DNA of 64,000 bases from Solimonas sp. SE-A11 (GTDB lineage Bacteria; Pseudomonadota; Gammaproteobacteria; Nevskiales; Nevskiaceae): positions 56,002 to 120,001 of the forward strand of contig NZ_JAUASX010000017.1 of NCBI RefSeq assembly GCF_030345715.1, in the 5' to 3' direction. How positions within the stretch are numbered: position 1 is the first letter of the stretch; each line of letters opens with the position of its first letter. Below the pieces are notes generated by a model that was given only the letters and a program-made list of their open reading frames with translations, made no database searches and was not told the origin of the DNA. Of this stretch, positions 50,268 through 61,783 are shown in pieces. The position numbers and the translations under genes were made by a program.

Positions 50268-50343
50268 CCCTGTAGCGGGCAGAGGCCCGATGACGCTAAT
50301 GCGCTCGCTCAGGGGCATCGCCGCGATCGGGGTAGCCCCGTAG

Positions 50344-50368
50344 CCCGGCTTGCCGCAGGCAAGCCGGG
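50344..50368. repeat. Palindromic hairpin (REP-like)
   Basis: The perfect inverted repeat CCCGGCTTGCC GCA GGCAAGCCGGG lies in the 251-nt gap between chrA and the efflux operon. It has no T-tract and looks like a dispersed palindromic (REP-type) unit; a second copy was not found in the window. Confidence 0.5.
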
Positions 50369-50480
50369 AACGCCCCTGCAAGCCAAACCCCACCCGATTC
50401 CCGCTCCCGGGCCACTCCCATCGTCATCTCCGCCAAAGCCGGCACCTCGACGCGCGAACCTGGGAAATTGCCCACCTCAC

Positions 50481-50511
50481 TTGACTCTGTAGCCGGTACA
50501 GGGTGTTCAAT
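50481..50511 (+). promoter_or_regulatory. MerR-family promoter of the heavy-metal efflux operon
   Basis: TTGACT (-35) and TTCAAT (-10) are separated by 19 bp, and the spacer holds the dyad ACTCTGTA/TACAGGGT. This over-long spacer with a central dyad is characteristic of promoters twisted open by metal-sensing MerR regulators such as CadR, PbrR or ZntR. The predicted start site falls within a base or two of the ATG of the following gene, so that transcript would be leaderless. No merR-type gene is in the window. Confidence 0.8.
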
Positions 50512-50518
50512 ATGGGAT

Positions 50519-50902
50519 ATGCGCCGTTTCCGCTCGCCACCGCTGACACTGGTCCTGCTGCTGGGCTTGGCCCTGCTGCTGACCCGTATCGTGGGTACGC
50601 ACCTGCACTTCTGCCTGGACGGCGAAGAGGCACCGGTGGCGGTGCATATCGCCGACGGCGAGCAGCACCATGATGGCCACCATGGCGGCGACATTGACGT
50701 CGACAACGCCTCCGCCGCCAAGTCCTGGCAACAGTCGCTCACCGCCAGCTTCCTGCTGGTCGCCATCGTGCTGCTGTGGCTGCCAGCAACGCCGCGCTGC
50801 ATCCTGCCCCGCGCCGTGGCGGCCATCCTGCCGCAGCGCCGTCTTCCTCACGTCTTGAGGCCGCCCCTGCGCGGCCCGCCCCGCTTCGCCTCCCTCGCCT
50901 GA
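50519..50902 (+). CDS. Small His-rich protein at head of the efflux operon (CzcI-like)
   Basis: This 127-residue protein has an N-terminal hydrophobic segment (LTLVLLLGLALLLTR), then a metal-binding-type stretch THLHFCLDGEEAP and HIADGEQHHDGHHGGDIDVD with seven His and several Asp. A second hydrophobic helix (LTASFLLVAIVLLWLPA) follows. It is placed where many Czc/Cus-type operons carry a small His-rich sensor or accessory protein. The C-terminal part is basic and Pro-rich. It is transcribed from the MerR-type promoter; the ATG at 50519 has no Shine-Dalgarno and is probably at the 5' end of the transcript. Confidence 0.7.
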   Translation: MRRFRSPPLTLVLLLGLALLLTRIVGTHLHFCLDGEEAPVAVHIADGEQHHDGHHGGDIDVDNASAAKSWQQSLTASFLLVAIVLLWLPATPRCILPRAVAAILPQRRLPHVLRPPLRGPPRFASLA

Positions 50903-50959
50903 GCTCGTTCCCTGCGTCGCCGCCACGGCGGCGCGCATTCCATTGCCCGGGAGGCAATC

Positions 50960-52240
50960 ATGTTCCGCTTTTCGCCACGGGTGCCACCGGCACTCGTGCT
51001 GTTCCTGTCATTGGCGCTGGGCGCCGGTGCCGCATCCGCTGCTGAAGACCTGACGCTGGCCGCCGCGCTGGCCCGGGCCGAGCGGCAGCATCCATCCTTC
51101 GACACGCAACGCGCGCTGGCGCGCATCGCCGAGAGCCAGCTCCGCCAGGCCGGCCTGCGGCCGGTGCCGGAGCTGCGCCTGGAGACCGAGAATCTCCTGG
51201 GGAGCGGCCCCTACCGTGGCGCCAACGGCCTGGAAACCACGCTGGGCTTCAGCCAGCTGATCGAGCGCGGCGGCCTGCTGGACCGCCGCATCGACAGCGC
51301 CCGCGCGCAGCAATCCCTGCAGGCGGAGGACTCCGCCATCGCGGCGCTCGACGTCCGCGCCGAGGTCGCGCGCCGCTTCGCGCACGTGCTCTCCGACCAG
51401 GCGCAGCTGGCTATCACCCGCGAGACCACCGCCCTGGCCGAAGACACCGAGCGCGAGGTGGAGCGCCGCGTGGCCGCCGCCCGCAGCCCCCTGGCCGAGC
51501 GCTGGCGCGCCCGCATCGCCCTGGAGCGCGCCAAGCTCGATGAAGAGCATGCCGAGCATGAGCTGCTCAGCTCGCGCCGACACCTGGCAGCCGCCATGGG
51601 CCAGCGCGAGGCCGACTTCGGCGAGGTCGCCGGCGACCTGCTGCAACTGCCCGAGGTCGCTCCGGTGGAGGAACTGCTGGCACGCCTTGAAGCGGCGCCA
51701 GAGGCGCAGCGCCACGCCAGCGAAATCCGCCTGCGCGAATCCGAGTGGCGCCTGGCCCAGGCGAAGGCCAAGGCCAGCGTCACCATCGGCGCAGGGCTGC
51801 GCCGCTTCGAGGACAGCGGCGATACCGCGCTGCTGTTCTCGGCCGCGCTGCCGCTGTGGCAGGGCTCGCGCCAGCAGGGCGCCATCGCCGAGGCCGAGGC
51901 ACGCCGCGACCAGGGCGAGGCCGAGCGCCGCACCGCCCTGCTGCGTGCCCAGGCCCAGCTCTATGCGCTCTACCAGGAGATGAACCACGCCCGTGCCGAG
52001 TTCGAGGCGCAGCAGGAGCGCGTGGTGCCGGCGGCACAGAAGGCCCTGGAGCAGACCCGCTATGCCTGGGAGCGAGGCCGCTACTCGCTGCTGGAGCTGC
52101 GCGACGCGCAAGCCGAGTGGGCCGTGCAGCGCCGCCGCCGGGTCGAGGCCGCCGCCGAGTACCACGCGCAGCTGATCGAAATCCAGCGTCTCACCGGGCA
52201 GCTCACCCTGCCCTCCCAGGCCGGCGCCGCCGCGCCCTGA
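50960..52240 (+). CDS. czcC: Outer membrane efflux protein CzcC (TolC family)
   Basis: This 426-residue protein has a signal peptide (PALVLFLSLALGAGAASA) and two OEP repeats of the TolC family: LAAALARAERQHPSFDTQRA, LRPVPELRLETENLLG, and GRYSLLELRDAQAEWAVQRRRRVEAAAEYHAQLIEIQRLTG at the end. It forms the outer-membrane channel of the CzcCBA complex. It lies 57 nt after the small His-rich gene and 15 nt before czcB. Confidence 0.88.
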   Translation: MFRFSPRVPPALVLFLSLALGAGAASAAEDLTLAAALARAERQHPSFDTQRALARIAESQLRQAGLRPVPELRLETENLLGSGPYRGANGLETTLGFSQLIERGGLLDRRIDSARAQQSLQAEDSAIAALDVRAEVARRFAHVLSDQAQLAITRETTALAEDTEREVERRVAAARSPLAERWRARIALERAKLDEEHAEHELLSSRRHLAAAMGQREADFGEVAGDLLQLPEVAPVEELLARLEAAPEAQRHASEIRLRESEWRLAQAKAKASVTIGAGLRRFEDSGDTALLFSAALPLWQGSRQQGAIAEAEARRDQGEAERRTALLRAQAQLYALYQEMNHARAEFEAQQERVVPAAQKALEQTRYAWERGRYSLLELRDAQAEWAVQRRRRVEAAAEYHAQLIEIQRLTGQLTLPSQAGAAAP

Positions 52241-52255
52241 ACCGGAAAACCATTC

Positions 52256-53491
52256 ATGAACAAGATGCTCATCCTGCTGCTGGCCCTGTCGCTGGCCGCC
52301 TGCAAGCGCGGCCCCGAAGCCGCCGCCGAACACGGCCATGACGAACAACAAGGCCATGCCGAATCCGCCGCCGCGAAGGGGCCGCATGGCGGCCGCCTGC
52401 TGGCCGACGGCGACTTCCAGCTCGAGATCACGATCTTCGAGGACGGCCTGCCGCCCGAATTCCATGTCTATGCCCGACATGGCGGCAAGCCGCTGGCTCC
52501 GTCCGCAGTGGAGCTGAGCGTGACGCTGACCCGCCTGGACGGCGAGACCAACGCCTTCCGCTTCGTGCCGGAGCGGGACTACCTCAAGGGCCAGGGCCCC
52601 GTCACCGAGCCCCATTCCTTCGACGTGCGCGTGGAGGCCGTGCACCAGGGCCGCAAGCACGCCTGGACCTATTCCACGCACGAGGGCCGCACCCGCATCG
52701 GCGCCGGCATGGCGCGCAGCATGGGCATCGAGACGGCCGTTGCCGGCCCCGGCGTCCTGCGTGAGCGCCTGCCGCTGTACGGCAGCATCCGCCCCAACGC
52801 CGAGCGCGTCCGCGCCGTGGCCGCCCGATTTCCAGGCGTGATCCGCAGCGTCTCCGGCCGCCTGGGCGACACCGTGAAGGCCGGCCAGGTGCTGGCGACC
52901 GTGGAGAGCAACGAAAGCCTGCAGACCTACGCGATCACCGCGCCGATCGCCGGCACCATCACGCAGCGCGCCGCCAACCCCGGCGAGGCCGCCGGCAGCG
53001 AGCCGCTGTTCGTCATCGCCGACTACGCCAGCGTCTGGGCCGAACTGAGCGTCTTCCCGCGTGACCGCGCCCGCCTGCAGGCCGGCCAGCCGGTGAAGAT
53101 CACCGCCGCCGATGCCCAGCAGGCCGGCGGCGGCGTGATCAACGCCATCGCCGCCTCGGCAGACGGCCCCACCCTGGTGACCCGCGTGACCCTGGACAAC
53201 ACCCGGGGCCAGTGGAGCCCGGGGCAGTTCGTCACCGCCGAGGTGGTGATCGGCGAGGCCCCCGTGGGCCTGGCCGTGCCCAACGCGGCGCTGCAGGGCT
53301 TCCGCGACTTCACCGTGGTGTTCGCGCAGGTCGGCGAGGACTACGAGGTACGCATGCTGGAGCTGGGCCGCAGCGACGGCGAGATGACCGAGGTGCTCGG
53401 CGGGCTCAAGCCCGGCACGCGCTACGTCAGCGCCAACAGCTACCTGGTCAAGGCCGACATCGAGAAGTCGGGCGCGAGCCACGACCATTAG
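52256..53491 (+). CDS. czcB: Periplasmic adaptor CzcB (membrane fusion protein)
   Basis: This 411-residue adaptor has a lipoprotein signal (ILLLALSLAACKRG), a His-rich segment EHGHDEQQGHAESAAAKGPHGG, and the HlyD/MFP domain order: a beta-barrel entry near residue 165 with RVRAVAARFPGVIRSVSGRLGDTVKAGQVLATVES, and lipoyl-type TYAITAPIAGTITQRAANPGEAAG. Its C-terminus is SHDH and the stop codon TAG is formed from the flanking TA of the inserted inverted-repeat element plus the G that follows. It connects CzcA to CzcC. Confidence 0.9.
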   Translation: MNKMLILLLALSLAACKRGPEAAAEHGHDEQQGHAESAAAKGPHGGRLLADGDFQLEITIFEDGLPPEFHVYARHGGKPLAPSAVELSVTLTRLDGETNAFRFVPERDYLKGQGPVTEPHSFDVRVEAVHQGRKHAWTYSTHEGRTRIGAGMARSMGIETAVAGPGVLRERLPLYGSIRPNAERVRAVAARFPGVIRSVSGRLGDTVKAGQVLATVESNESLQTYAITAPIAGTITQRAANPGEAAGSEPLFVIADYASVWAELSVFPRDRARLQAGQPVKITAADAQQAGGGVINAIAASADGPTLVTRVTLDNTRGQWSPGQFVTAEVVIGEAPVGLAVPNAALQGFRDFTVVFAQVGEDYEVRMLELGRSDGEMTEVLGGLKPGTRYVSANSYLVKADIEKSGASHDH

Positions 53492-53760
53492 GAGCCTATC
53501 CGTGAACCAGACACACACGCGTTGCTGCCGGAAATCGCGCCAGGCTAAGCCGGCTGACGCGAGGTTGGGTGGACCCAATAAGCGGCAGCCGGCGCCGCAT
53601 GGCGCGATTTCCGGCGCAACCCGAAGGGACGGGGCCTATTTCGCGCCCCGCGGCCCCTATCGCCCCTTATGTACTCGTGTACACCGCGGGTCGATAGGGT
53701 TAGCGGGACACGAAATAGGCACGCCGTCGCGTGCGTGTCTGGCTCACGGATAGGCTCCTA
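53489..53760. mobile_element. TA-flanked, fully self-complementary element (MITE-like) in the czcB stop codon
   Basis: A 268-bp element (53491-53758) is bounded by TA dinucleotides at 53489 and 53759. Its terminal inverted repeats (53491-53521 and 53728-53758) match at 29 of 31 positions. The interior folds into two more arms. One pairs 53522-53541 with 53601-53619 and contains nested stems 53549-53560/53582-53593 and 53565-53570/53573-53578. The other pairs 53634-53643 with 53711-53720 and contains CCCTATCG/CGATAGGG. There is no plausible coding frame. Removing the element with one TA leaves czcB TAG followed after 3 nt by the czcA ATG. TA duplication suggests mobilisation by an IS630/Tc1-mariner-type transposase (inference). 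Confidence 0.8.
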
Positions 53761-53761
53761 G

Positions 53762-56878
<3,117 letters not shown>

Positions 56879-56949
56879 TCCGCAGCGCCAGTAACCAAGC
56901 CAGGGGCCGGGAGTCGACACCCGACCTCCTCCACTCAAGGAAACACGGA

Positions 56950-57192
56950 ATGCTCTGCCCTGCCTGCCAGGCCGACCTGATGATGACGGAACGCCAGCGA
57001 ATCGAGATCGACTACGGCCCCAAGTGTCGCGGCGTCTGGCTGGACCGCGGAGAACTGGACAAGATCATCGAGCGCAGCGCCGCGCCGCCGCCGCGGCGCG
57101 ATGACGACGACTACCGTCGCCACTCCGGCTACGGCGATCACGGCAAGCACGGCTACCGCCGCAAATCCTGGCTCGGCGACATCTTCGATTAA
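56950..57192 (+). CDS. zf-TFIIB domain protein with one zinc ligand replaced
   Basis: This 80-residue protein belongs to the bacterial zf-TFIIB family (COG3809): CPACQADLMMTERQRIEIDYGPKCRGVWLDRGELDKII. The normal second knuckle is CPxC, but here it is YGPKC, so Gly23 stands where the third zinc cysteine is expected; TGC to GGC is one base change. Three cysteines remain. A His/Arg-rich C-terminal half ends GDIFD. It lies 71 nt after czcA and may be read through from the efflux operon. Confidence 0.8.
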   Translation: MLCPACQADLMMTERQRIEIDYGPKCRGVWLDRGELDKIIERSAAPPPRRDDDDYRRHSGYGDHGKHGYRRKSWLGDIFD

Positions 57193-57528
57193 GCAGATGC
57201 TGCGTCAGCGCCAGCAGTGAACGAATGTATTTTTCACCCGGCCCCGTTCTTTTCCTCAGGAGTAAACGGGGCTCTTGTTTGCGTTGAACCCTATGGGTAC
57301 GGCCGGGCGCCACGGCCAATGACGACTGTTTTGCTGACGACTGAATCAGCTTCGGCGCCTCTGTAGGGGCCAGCTTGAACGGGCGTTCTGGGGCGATGAA
57401 CGGCCCAGCCAGTCGTTCAATTTGCATCCTAGACTTCAGCAGGGGGTTCGCTCTTGCGAACCGGGGCCTCATCTCGCCGCCATGCATCCAGAAAAGTGCA
57501 TGCGCGGTGTCTGAACGGAATTCATCGG
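57193..57528. other. 336-nt gap with one hairpin
   Basis: Near the left end is a hairpin (57241-57272, GCCCCGTT/AACGGGGC, 16-nt loop) followed by TCTTGTTT, which may terminate the efflux transcript. Nothing else that I can support as a gene was seen. Confidence 0.4.
57241..57280 (+). terminator. Possible terminator of the efflux operon
   Basis: The stem GCCCCGTT/AACGGGGC with a 16-nt loop is followed by TCTTGTTT, 49 nt after the zf-TFIIB gene's stop. The large loop weakens the call. Confidence 0.5.
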
Positions 57529-58320
57529 ATGACGACGCAAGCCAAGGATCTGGCACAGAACATCAACCGCTTCTACGACGCGTCGATGTTCAGCGACCGC
57601 CTGATCAACTACTACGGCGGCAGTGACTACACCAACTTCGGATACTGGACGGACGACACCCAGGATGCCCGCACCGCCTGCGATGCGCTGATGGAGCAGC
57701 TGCTGGGCTTCATTCCGGAGAAGAAGGGCCGGATCCTGGACGTGGCCTGCGGCAAGGGCGAAACCTCGCGCTACGTCTCCCGCTTCTACCCGCCCGAGCA
57801 GATCACCGCGATCAACATCTCGGAGCGGCAACTGGCCCGCGGGCGCGAGATCGTCCCAGGCGCCACCTTCCGCCTGATGGACGCCACGGCCCTGGAATTT
57901 CCCGACGCCAGCTTCGACGCCGTCATCTGCGTGGAGGCGGCCTTCCACTTCAACACCCGCGAGAAGTTCCTGCGGGAAGCGGCCCGTGTGCTTAAGCCCG
58001 GCGGGCACCTGGTGCTGAGCGACATCCTGACCACGCAGCGCGCCGACGAGGATCACCAGCGACGCATCCGCGAGAACCACGTGTCCGGGCTGGACGAGTA
58101 TCGCGAGCTCTACCGCCGCTGCGGCTTCTCGCCGGATATCGTCATGGATGCCACCGAGCACTGCTGGCGGGGTCACTACCGGCACATGGTGAACTACGCC
58201 CACGAGGCCCTGCTGCACAAGCAGGTCACGCGCGACCAGCTGGAGCAGTCCCTGGCGATCTACTACGAGCGAGCGCAGTACATCGAGTACTACCTGCTGG
58301 CAGGCGCCGTGCGCACCTGA
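57529..58320 (+). CDS. SAM-dependent methyltransferase (type 11)
   Basis: This 263-residue methyltransferase has motif I RILDVACGKGETSRYVSRFYP near residue 67, then AINISERQLARGREIV and the post-motif VLKPGGHLVLSDIL. An N-terminal cap (NRFYDASMFSDRLINYYGGSDYTNFGYW) is characteristic of the small-molecule N/O-methyltransferases related to sarcosine/dimethylglycine and sugar O-methyltransferases. I set the start at ATG 57529 since the family N-terminus begins there; an upstream start at 57454 adds 25 unusual residues. Substrate unknown. It is convergent with the DUF1631-like gene (7 nt apart). Confidence 0.85.
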   Translation: MTTQAKDLAQNINRFYDASMFSDRLINYYGGSDYTNFGYWTDDTQDARTACDALMEQLLGFIPEKKGRILDVACGKGETSRYVSRFYPPEQITAINISERQLARGREIVPGATFRLMDATALEFPDASFDAVICVEAAFHFNTREKFLREAARVLKPGGHLVLSDILTTQRADEDHQRRIRENHVSGLDEYRELYRRCGFSPDIVMDATEHCWRGHYRHMVNYAHEALLHKQVTRDQLEQSLAIYYERAQYIEYYLLAGAVRT

Positions 58321-58327
58321 GCAGGCC

Positions 58328-59890
58328 TCAACTCGCGCGGCGTAGCGCGCGCAGTTGCGCCACGCCCTGCGCGATGCGGTCGTCGCGCATGCCCGACATG
58401 GCCATGCGCTGCGTCAGGCGCAGCATCAGGGCGTCCCACTCCTCGTCTTCGCCGAACCCGAGCTCGGATTGCTCCACCAACTGGTCGACCATGTCCAGGT
58501 CCTGGCGCCAGCGCGGATCAGTGGGGCCATGGTCGAGCAGGCCCTTCATCAGCAGCGGCCCCCAGCACTGATGCAGGAACTCATGCACCACCGCCGGCAC
58601 CGCGCGGCTGAAGGTGGACAGGCGCAGTTCCTCCATCACGCGGCGCTGCACGGCGTGCAACACCGACTGGCGCCGTTCCTTCGCCCGCTCGCGCTTGGCC
58701 TGCAGGAACTGCTCGATCTGCGCCTCGTCGATCGGCCGCTGGGTGAGGATGGCCTGGCGCACGAACTCCGGCGCCAGCTCGAACTGCACCAGCAGTTGCT
58801 CCAGCCGTTCCGCAGCGCGGCGTTCCTCTTCGCTGCCGGTGACGCGGGCGGTGGCGGCCTTGAGCATCATCTCGTCCACCAGGCTGCTGACCGGGTGGTG
58901 CGGCGAGGTGAACAGCGTGGCATCCGCCAGCGCCGTCTTGACCAGCGGCAGGCGCACCGCGTCCTGGCGCTCGCGCAGCTCGCGCGGCAGCAGCGGGTCG
59001 GCCACCGCCTCGCTGAAGAACCGCCCGGCCACGCTCATGCGCTGCAGGGGCGCATGGCGCTGCTCCTCGGCCATGTCGGGCATGGACTGCTTCTCGGCCA
59101 GAGCCAGCAGGTCCGCCGCCAGGGAGCGGTCGTCGTAGTAGCGCTCGTCGGCCTCGGCCGCGTAGTGGCGCAGCATCGACAGCGTGCCCTCGTCCACCTG
59201 CGGCTCGCGCGGCGGAGGCGGCGCCTGCGTCGGCAGCGAGGAAATCTGCAGGTCCACCTGCTGTGCCGTGCTGCCGATGGCACGCAGTGCCACGATCAGC
59301 CCGCGGTAGAGCTCGCCCAGCCGCAGCAGTACATCCTCGCCGAAGCGTGCGAACAGGAATTTCAAGTGCGCCGCCGGCCAGCCCAGCTGCTGCGCGGTGT
59401 CCTGCAGCGCGCGGGACAGGCCCGCCGGCGCCAAGGCGCGCACGTTCACCGGCACGTACAAGGTGCGGCGGATGTTCTGCAGGCGCTCATCGAGCTCGTT
59501 GAGCAGGCGGGCGTACTTCTCCTCCGCCTGCAGTTCGGTGCGCCCGGACAGCAGCACGTCGCCCGGCTGCGCCTCGTCCAGGCCGGCGCCGCTGCCAATC
59601 AGGCGCGCGTCCACCGCGTAGATGAAGGTGTCCACCCAGCGTTCGGAAATGATCGTGAACAGCCCGCGCAGCTCGCGGATCGACTCGCGCCGCAGCGGAT
59701 CGGCAGCGAGGCCTTCGTACTCGGCCAGGGCCTCGGGCATGTGGTGCATGAACGGCGCCAGCAGCCAGGCCAGCTCGCCGCGCACGGTGCGGCGCAGCGA
59801 TTCGGCCGCCGCGGAGCCCAGGCGCTGCAGATAGAAGGATTGATCCGAGGCATGGCCGTCGGCCAGCGGGCGCTGCAGGGCCGGCATCAT
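58328..59890 (-). CDS. DUF1631-like protein
   Basis: This 520-residue protein has the pattern of the DUF1631 family: a helical protein with HHPVSSLVDEMMLKAAT (the HPxxxLLxxL-type core) and a C-terminal half with VPAVVHEFLHQCWGPLLM. Its second half is strongly charged (QAKRERAKERRQSVLH) and probably includes coiled coil. Some DUF1631 members contain a C-terminal PilZ-type domain; none is visible here. The start ATG 59890 is preferred over a longer frame into upstream DNA. Family function is not established. Confidence 0.65.
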   Translation of the reverse strand: MMPALQRPLADGHASDQSFYLQRLGSAAAESLRRTVRGELAWLLAPFMHHMPEALAEYEGLAADPLRRESIRELRGLFTIISERWVDTFIYAVDARLIGSGAGLDEAQPGDVLLSGRTELQAEEKYARLLNELDERLQNIRRTLYVPVNVRALAPAGLSRALQDTAQQLGWPAAHLKFLFARFGEDVLLRLGELYRGLIVALRAIGSTAQQVDLQISSLPTQAPPPPREPQVDEGTLSMLRHYAAEADERYYDDRSLAADLLALAEKQSMPDMAEEQRHAPLQRMSVAGRFFSEAVADPLLPRELRERQDAVRLPLVKTALADATLFTSPHHPVSSLVDEMMLKAATARVTGSEEERRAAERLEQLLVQFELAPEFVRQAILTQRPIDEAQIEQFLQAKRERAKERRQSVLHAVQRRVMEELRLSTFSRAVPAVVHEFLHQCWGPLLMKGLLDHGPTDPRWRQDLDMVDQLVEQSELGFGEDEEWDALMLRLTQRMAMSGMRDDRIAQGVAQLRALRRAS

Positions 59891-60091
59891 GCCGACACCT
59901 CGCGCCCGGGCCCCGGCCCGGCAACGGTGCAACCGATCCTGGCGACGCCCTCTGCCGGAGCGCCTGCGCTGCTGGACGTCATCACTGCTTGATCCCGAAG
60001 AACTTCAAGAACACCAATGCGCGAATCTTAAGACGGCCACCCACAGGAAAACCCCGGCGAGTAGCCTCGTTACGCCAGTAAATACGGCCTA

Positions 60092-60113
60092 CGCGCCCAC
60101 CCCGGCGGGCGCG
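60092..60113. repeat. Short hairpin between phoD and the DUF1631-like gene
   Basis: The inverted repeat CGCGCCC/GGGCGCG with an 8-nt loop lies 41 nt downstream of phoD; a TTCTTTG tract follows on the plus strand. It may end phoD transcription or act as an mRNA end hairpin. Confidence 0.4.
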
Positions 60114-60154
60114 CTTCTTTGTTCAGCAATAGCCATGCCCATCGCCCACGGCAC

Positions 60155-61783
60155 TCAGGCGGTGCGCGGCTCGCTGGGCGTGCTGGCGCTGCGCAGGCGG
60201 TTCTCGCCGCTGCGCGTGTAGAGCGCGGCCCCGAACTGCTCGGGTGAATCCTTCTCCAGGATCGTATCGACGTACCACCATTCACCCTGTGTGCGCTCCG
60301 GCGTGATATCGAGCAACACATACCCGTGCTGCTCGCCGTCGAAGTACTTGATGTGCGGGTCGATCAGCCCAAAGGCGGTGCGCAGCAACGGCGTGGTACC
60401 GGCCGGCAGGCCGCTGGAGGTCACCGACGGCGAGACAAACTCCACGCCATGCGCCTTGATCAGCCCCAGGTCCAGCGGATCGCCCACGACGTTGTCGATC
60501 AGGGTCAGCAGCTCGCCCGGGTCCCGGTACAGCTCGTTGCCCCAGGAACTGTGGATGTCGCCGGTGAGCACCACCACGTTCTCCACCGCGCCGCGCTCGA
60601 TGGCGTCGAACACGCGGTCGCGCGCCGCCGGGTAGCCGTCCCACTGGTCGCCGTTCAGCGCCAGCAGTTCCTCCGCCAGCGTCAGGCCGAGCAGCGACAG
60701 GTCCGGCAGCGAGGCCAGCCGCAGCTGGCCGAACATCACCTGCTGGCCCAGCAGCTTCCACTTCGCCGTGGAGGCGGTCAGCCGCTCCACCAGCCAGTTC
60801 TCCTGGCGCAGGCCCAGCAGCTGGCGCGTGGGGTCGTTCAGCTCCGGGCCGGAGGGCAGTATGTCCAGCGGCTCCTCGCGCCCATAGAGGCGCGTATCCA
60901 GCATGATCAGGTCCACCAGGTCTCCGAACACGAACTGGCGCCAGATGCGCTGCGGGTCCGCCGGGTCCGCCACGCGGATCGGCAGCCACTCGAAGTAGGC
61001 CATGATCGAGGCCGCCTTGCGGAACTCCCAGGCACCCTCCTCCCCTTCGGTATGGTTGCCCGCACCATGCTCCCAGGAGTCGTTGGTGGACTCATGGTCG
61101 TCCCAGACCATGATCATCGGATGCTGCAGGGTCATCGCCTGCAGGTCCGGGTCCTGGCGGTACTGCGCGTGGCGGTCGCGGTAGTCGTCCAGCGTGACCA
61201 TCTCTCGGCCATTGCTGTGGGCACGATCCAGCCCCTCCACGCCGGACGAGCCCGATTCGTAGAGGTAGTCGCCCAGGTGGAACACCGCATCCAGGTCCAG
61301 GCGCTCGGCAATGCGGCCATATACCCCGAAGTAGCCGCCCGAGTAATTGGAGCAGGAGGTAAAGGCGAAGCGCAGTCGGTCCACCGCCCCCACCGGCAGG
61401 GTCTTGGTGCGCCCCACCGGCGACACCGCCCCGCCGGACTCGAAGCGGTACCAGTAGCGCGTGCCCGCGGCCAGGCCGGTGGGGTCCACCTTCACGGTGT
61501 AGTCCCGCGCCAGGTCGGTCACCACGGTCCCGGACTGGACCACCTCCCTCATCTCCGGATCGCGCGCCACCAGGTAGCGCACGCGCACCGGCCCGTCCCG
61601 CTCCGGGGTGACACGGGTCCACAGGATGACGCGGTCGCTGAGCGGATCGCCGCTGGCCACGCCATGGTCGAAGCGGACCACCCCCGCCGCCCCATCCACC
61701 GGATCGCTGCTGCCACAGCCGGGCAGCAGCGCCACGCCGGACAGGCCGCCAAGACCTTGCAGGAACTTACGCCGCCGCATCAT
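60155..61783 (-). CDS. phoD: Alkaline phosphatase D (PhoD-like), Tat-exported lipoprotein
   Basis: This 542-residue phosphodiesterase/phosphomonoesterase has a twin-arginine signal (MMRRRKFLQGLGGLSGVALLPGC), where RRRKFLQ is the Tat motif and LPGC a lipobox. A PhoD N-terminal domain (FDHGVASGDPLSDRVILWTRVTP) is followed by the metallophosphatase core: FTSCSNYSGGYFGVYG, DAVFHLGDYLYE, MVWDDHESTNDSWEHG and VVLTGDIHSSWG, with Ca/Fe ligands. It probably cleaves phosphoesters in the periplasm. I use ATG 61783; a further 37 upstream residues lack signal features. Confidence 0.9.
   Translation of the reverse strand: MMRRRKFLQGLGGLSGVALLPGCGSSDPVDGAAGVVRFDHGVASGDPLSDRVILWTRVTPERDGPVRVRYLVARDPEMREVVQSGTVVTDLARDYTVKVDPTGLAAGTRYWYRFESGGAVSPVGRTKTLPVGAVDRLRFAFTSCSNYSGGYFGVYGRIAERLDLDAVFHLGDYLYESGSSGVEGLDRAHSNGREMVTLDDYRDRHAQYRQDPDLQAMTLQHPMIMVWDDHESTNDSWEHGAGNHTEGEEGAWEFRKAASIMAYFEWLPIRVADPADPQRIWRQFVFGDLVDLIMLDTRLYGREEPLDILPSGPELNDPTRQLLGLRQENWLVERLTASTAKWKLLGQQVMFGQLRLASLPDLSLLGLTLAEELLALNGDQWDGYPAARDRVFDAIERGAVENVVVLTGDIHSSWGNELYRDPGELLTLIDNVVGDPLDLGLIKAHGVEFVSPSVTSSGLPAGTTPLLRTAFGLIDPHIKYFDGEQHGYVLLDITPERTQGEWWYVDTILEKDSPEQFGAALYTRSGENRLRSASTPSEPRTA

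Noticed and set aside
53502..53753. An 83-residue frame inside the czcB-czcA element with GTG start and AGGAG upstream.
   Set aside because: It lies entirely in inverted-repeat DNA, its sequence is low-complexity Arg/Pro/Gly, and the complement has similar frames; the ribosome site is just the end of the element.
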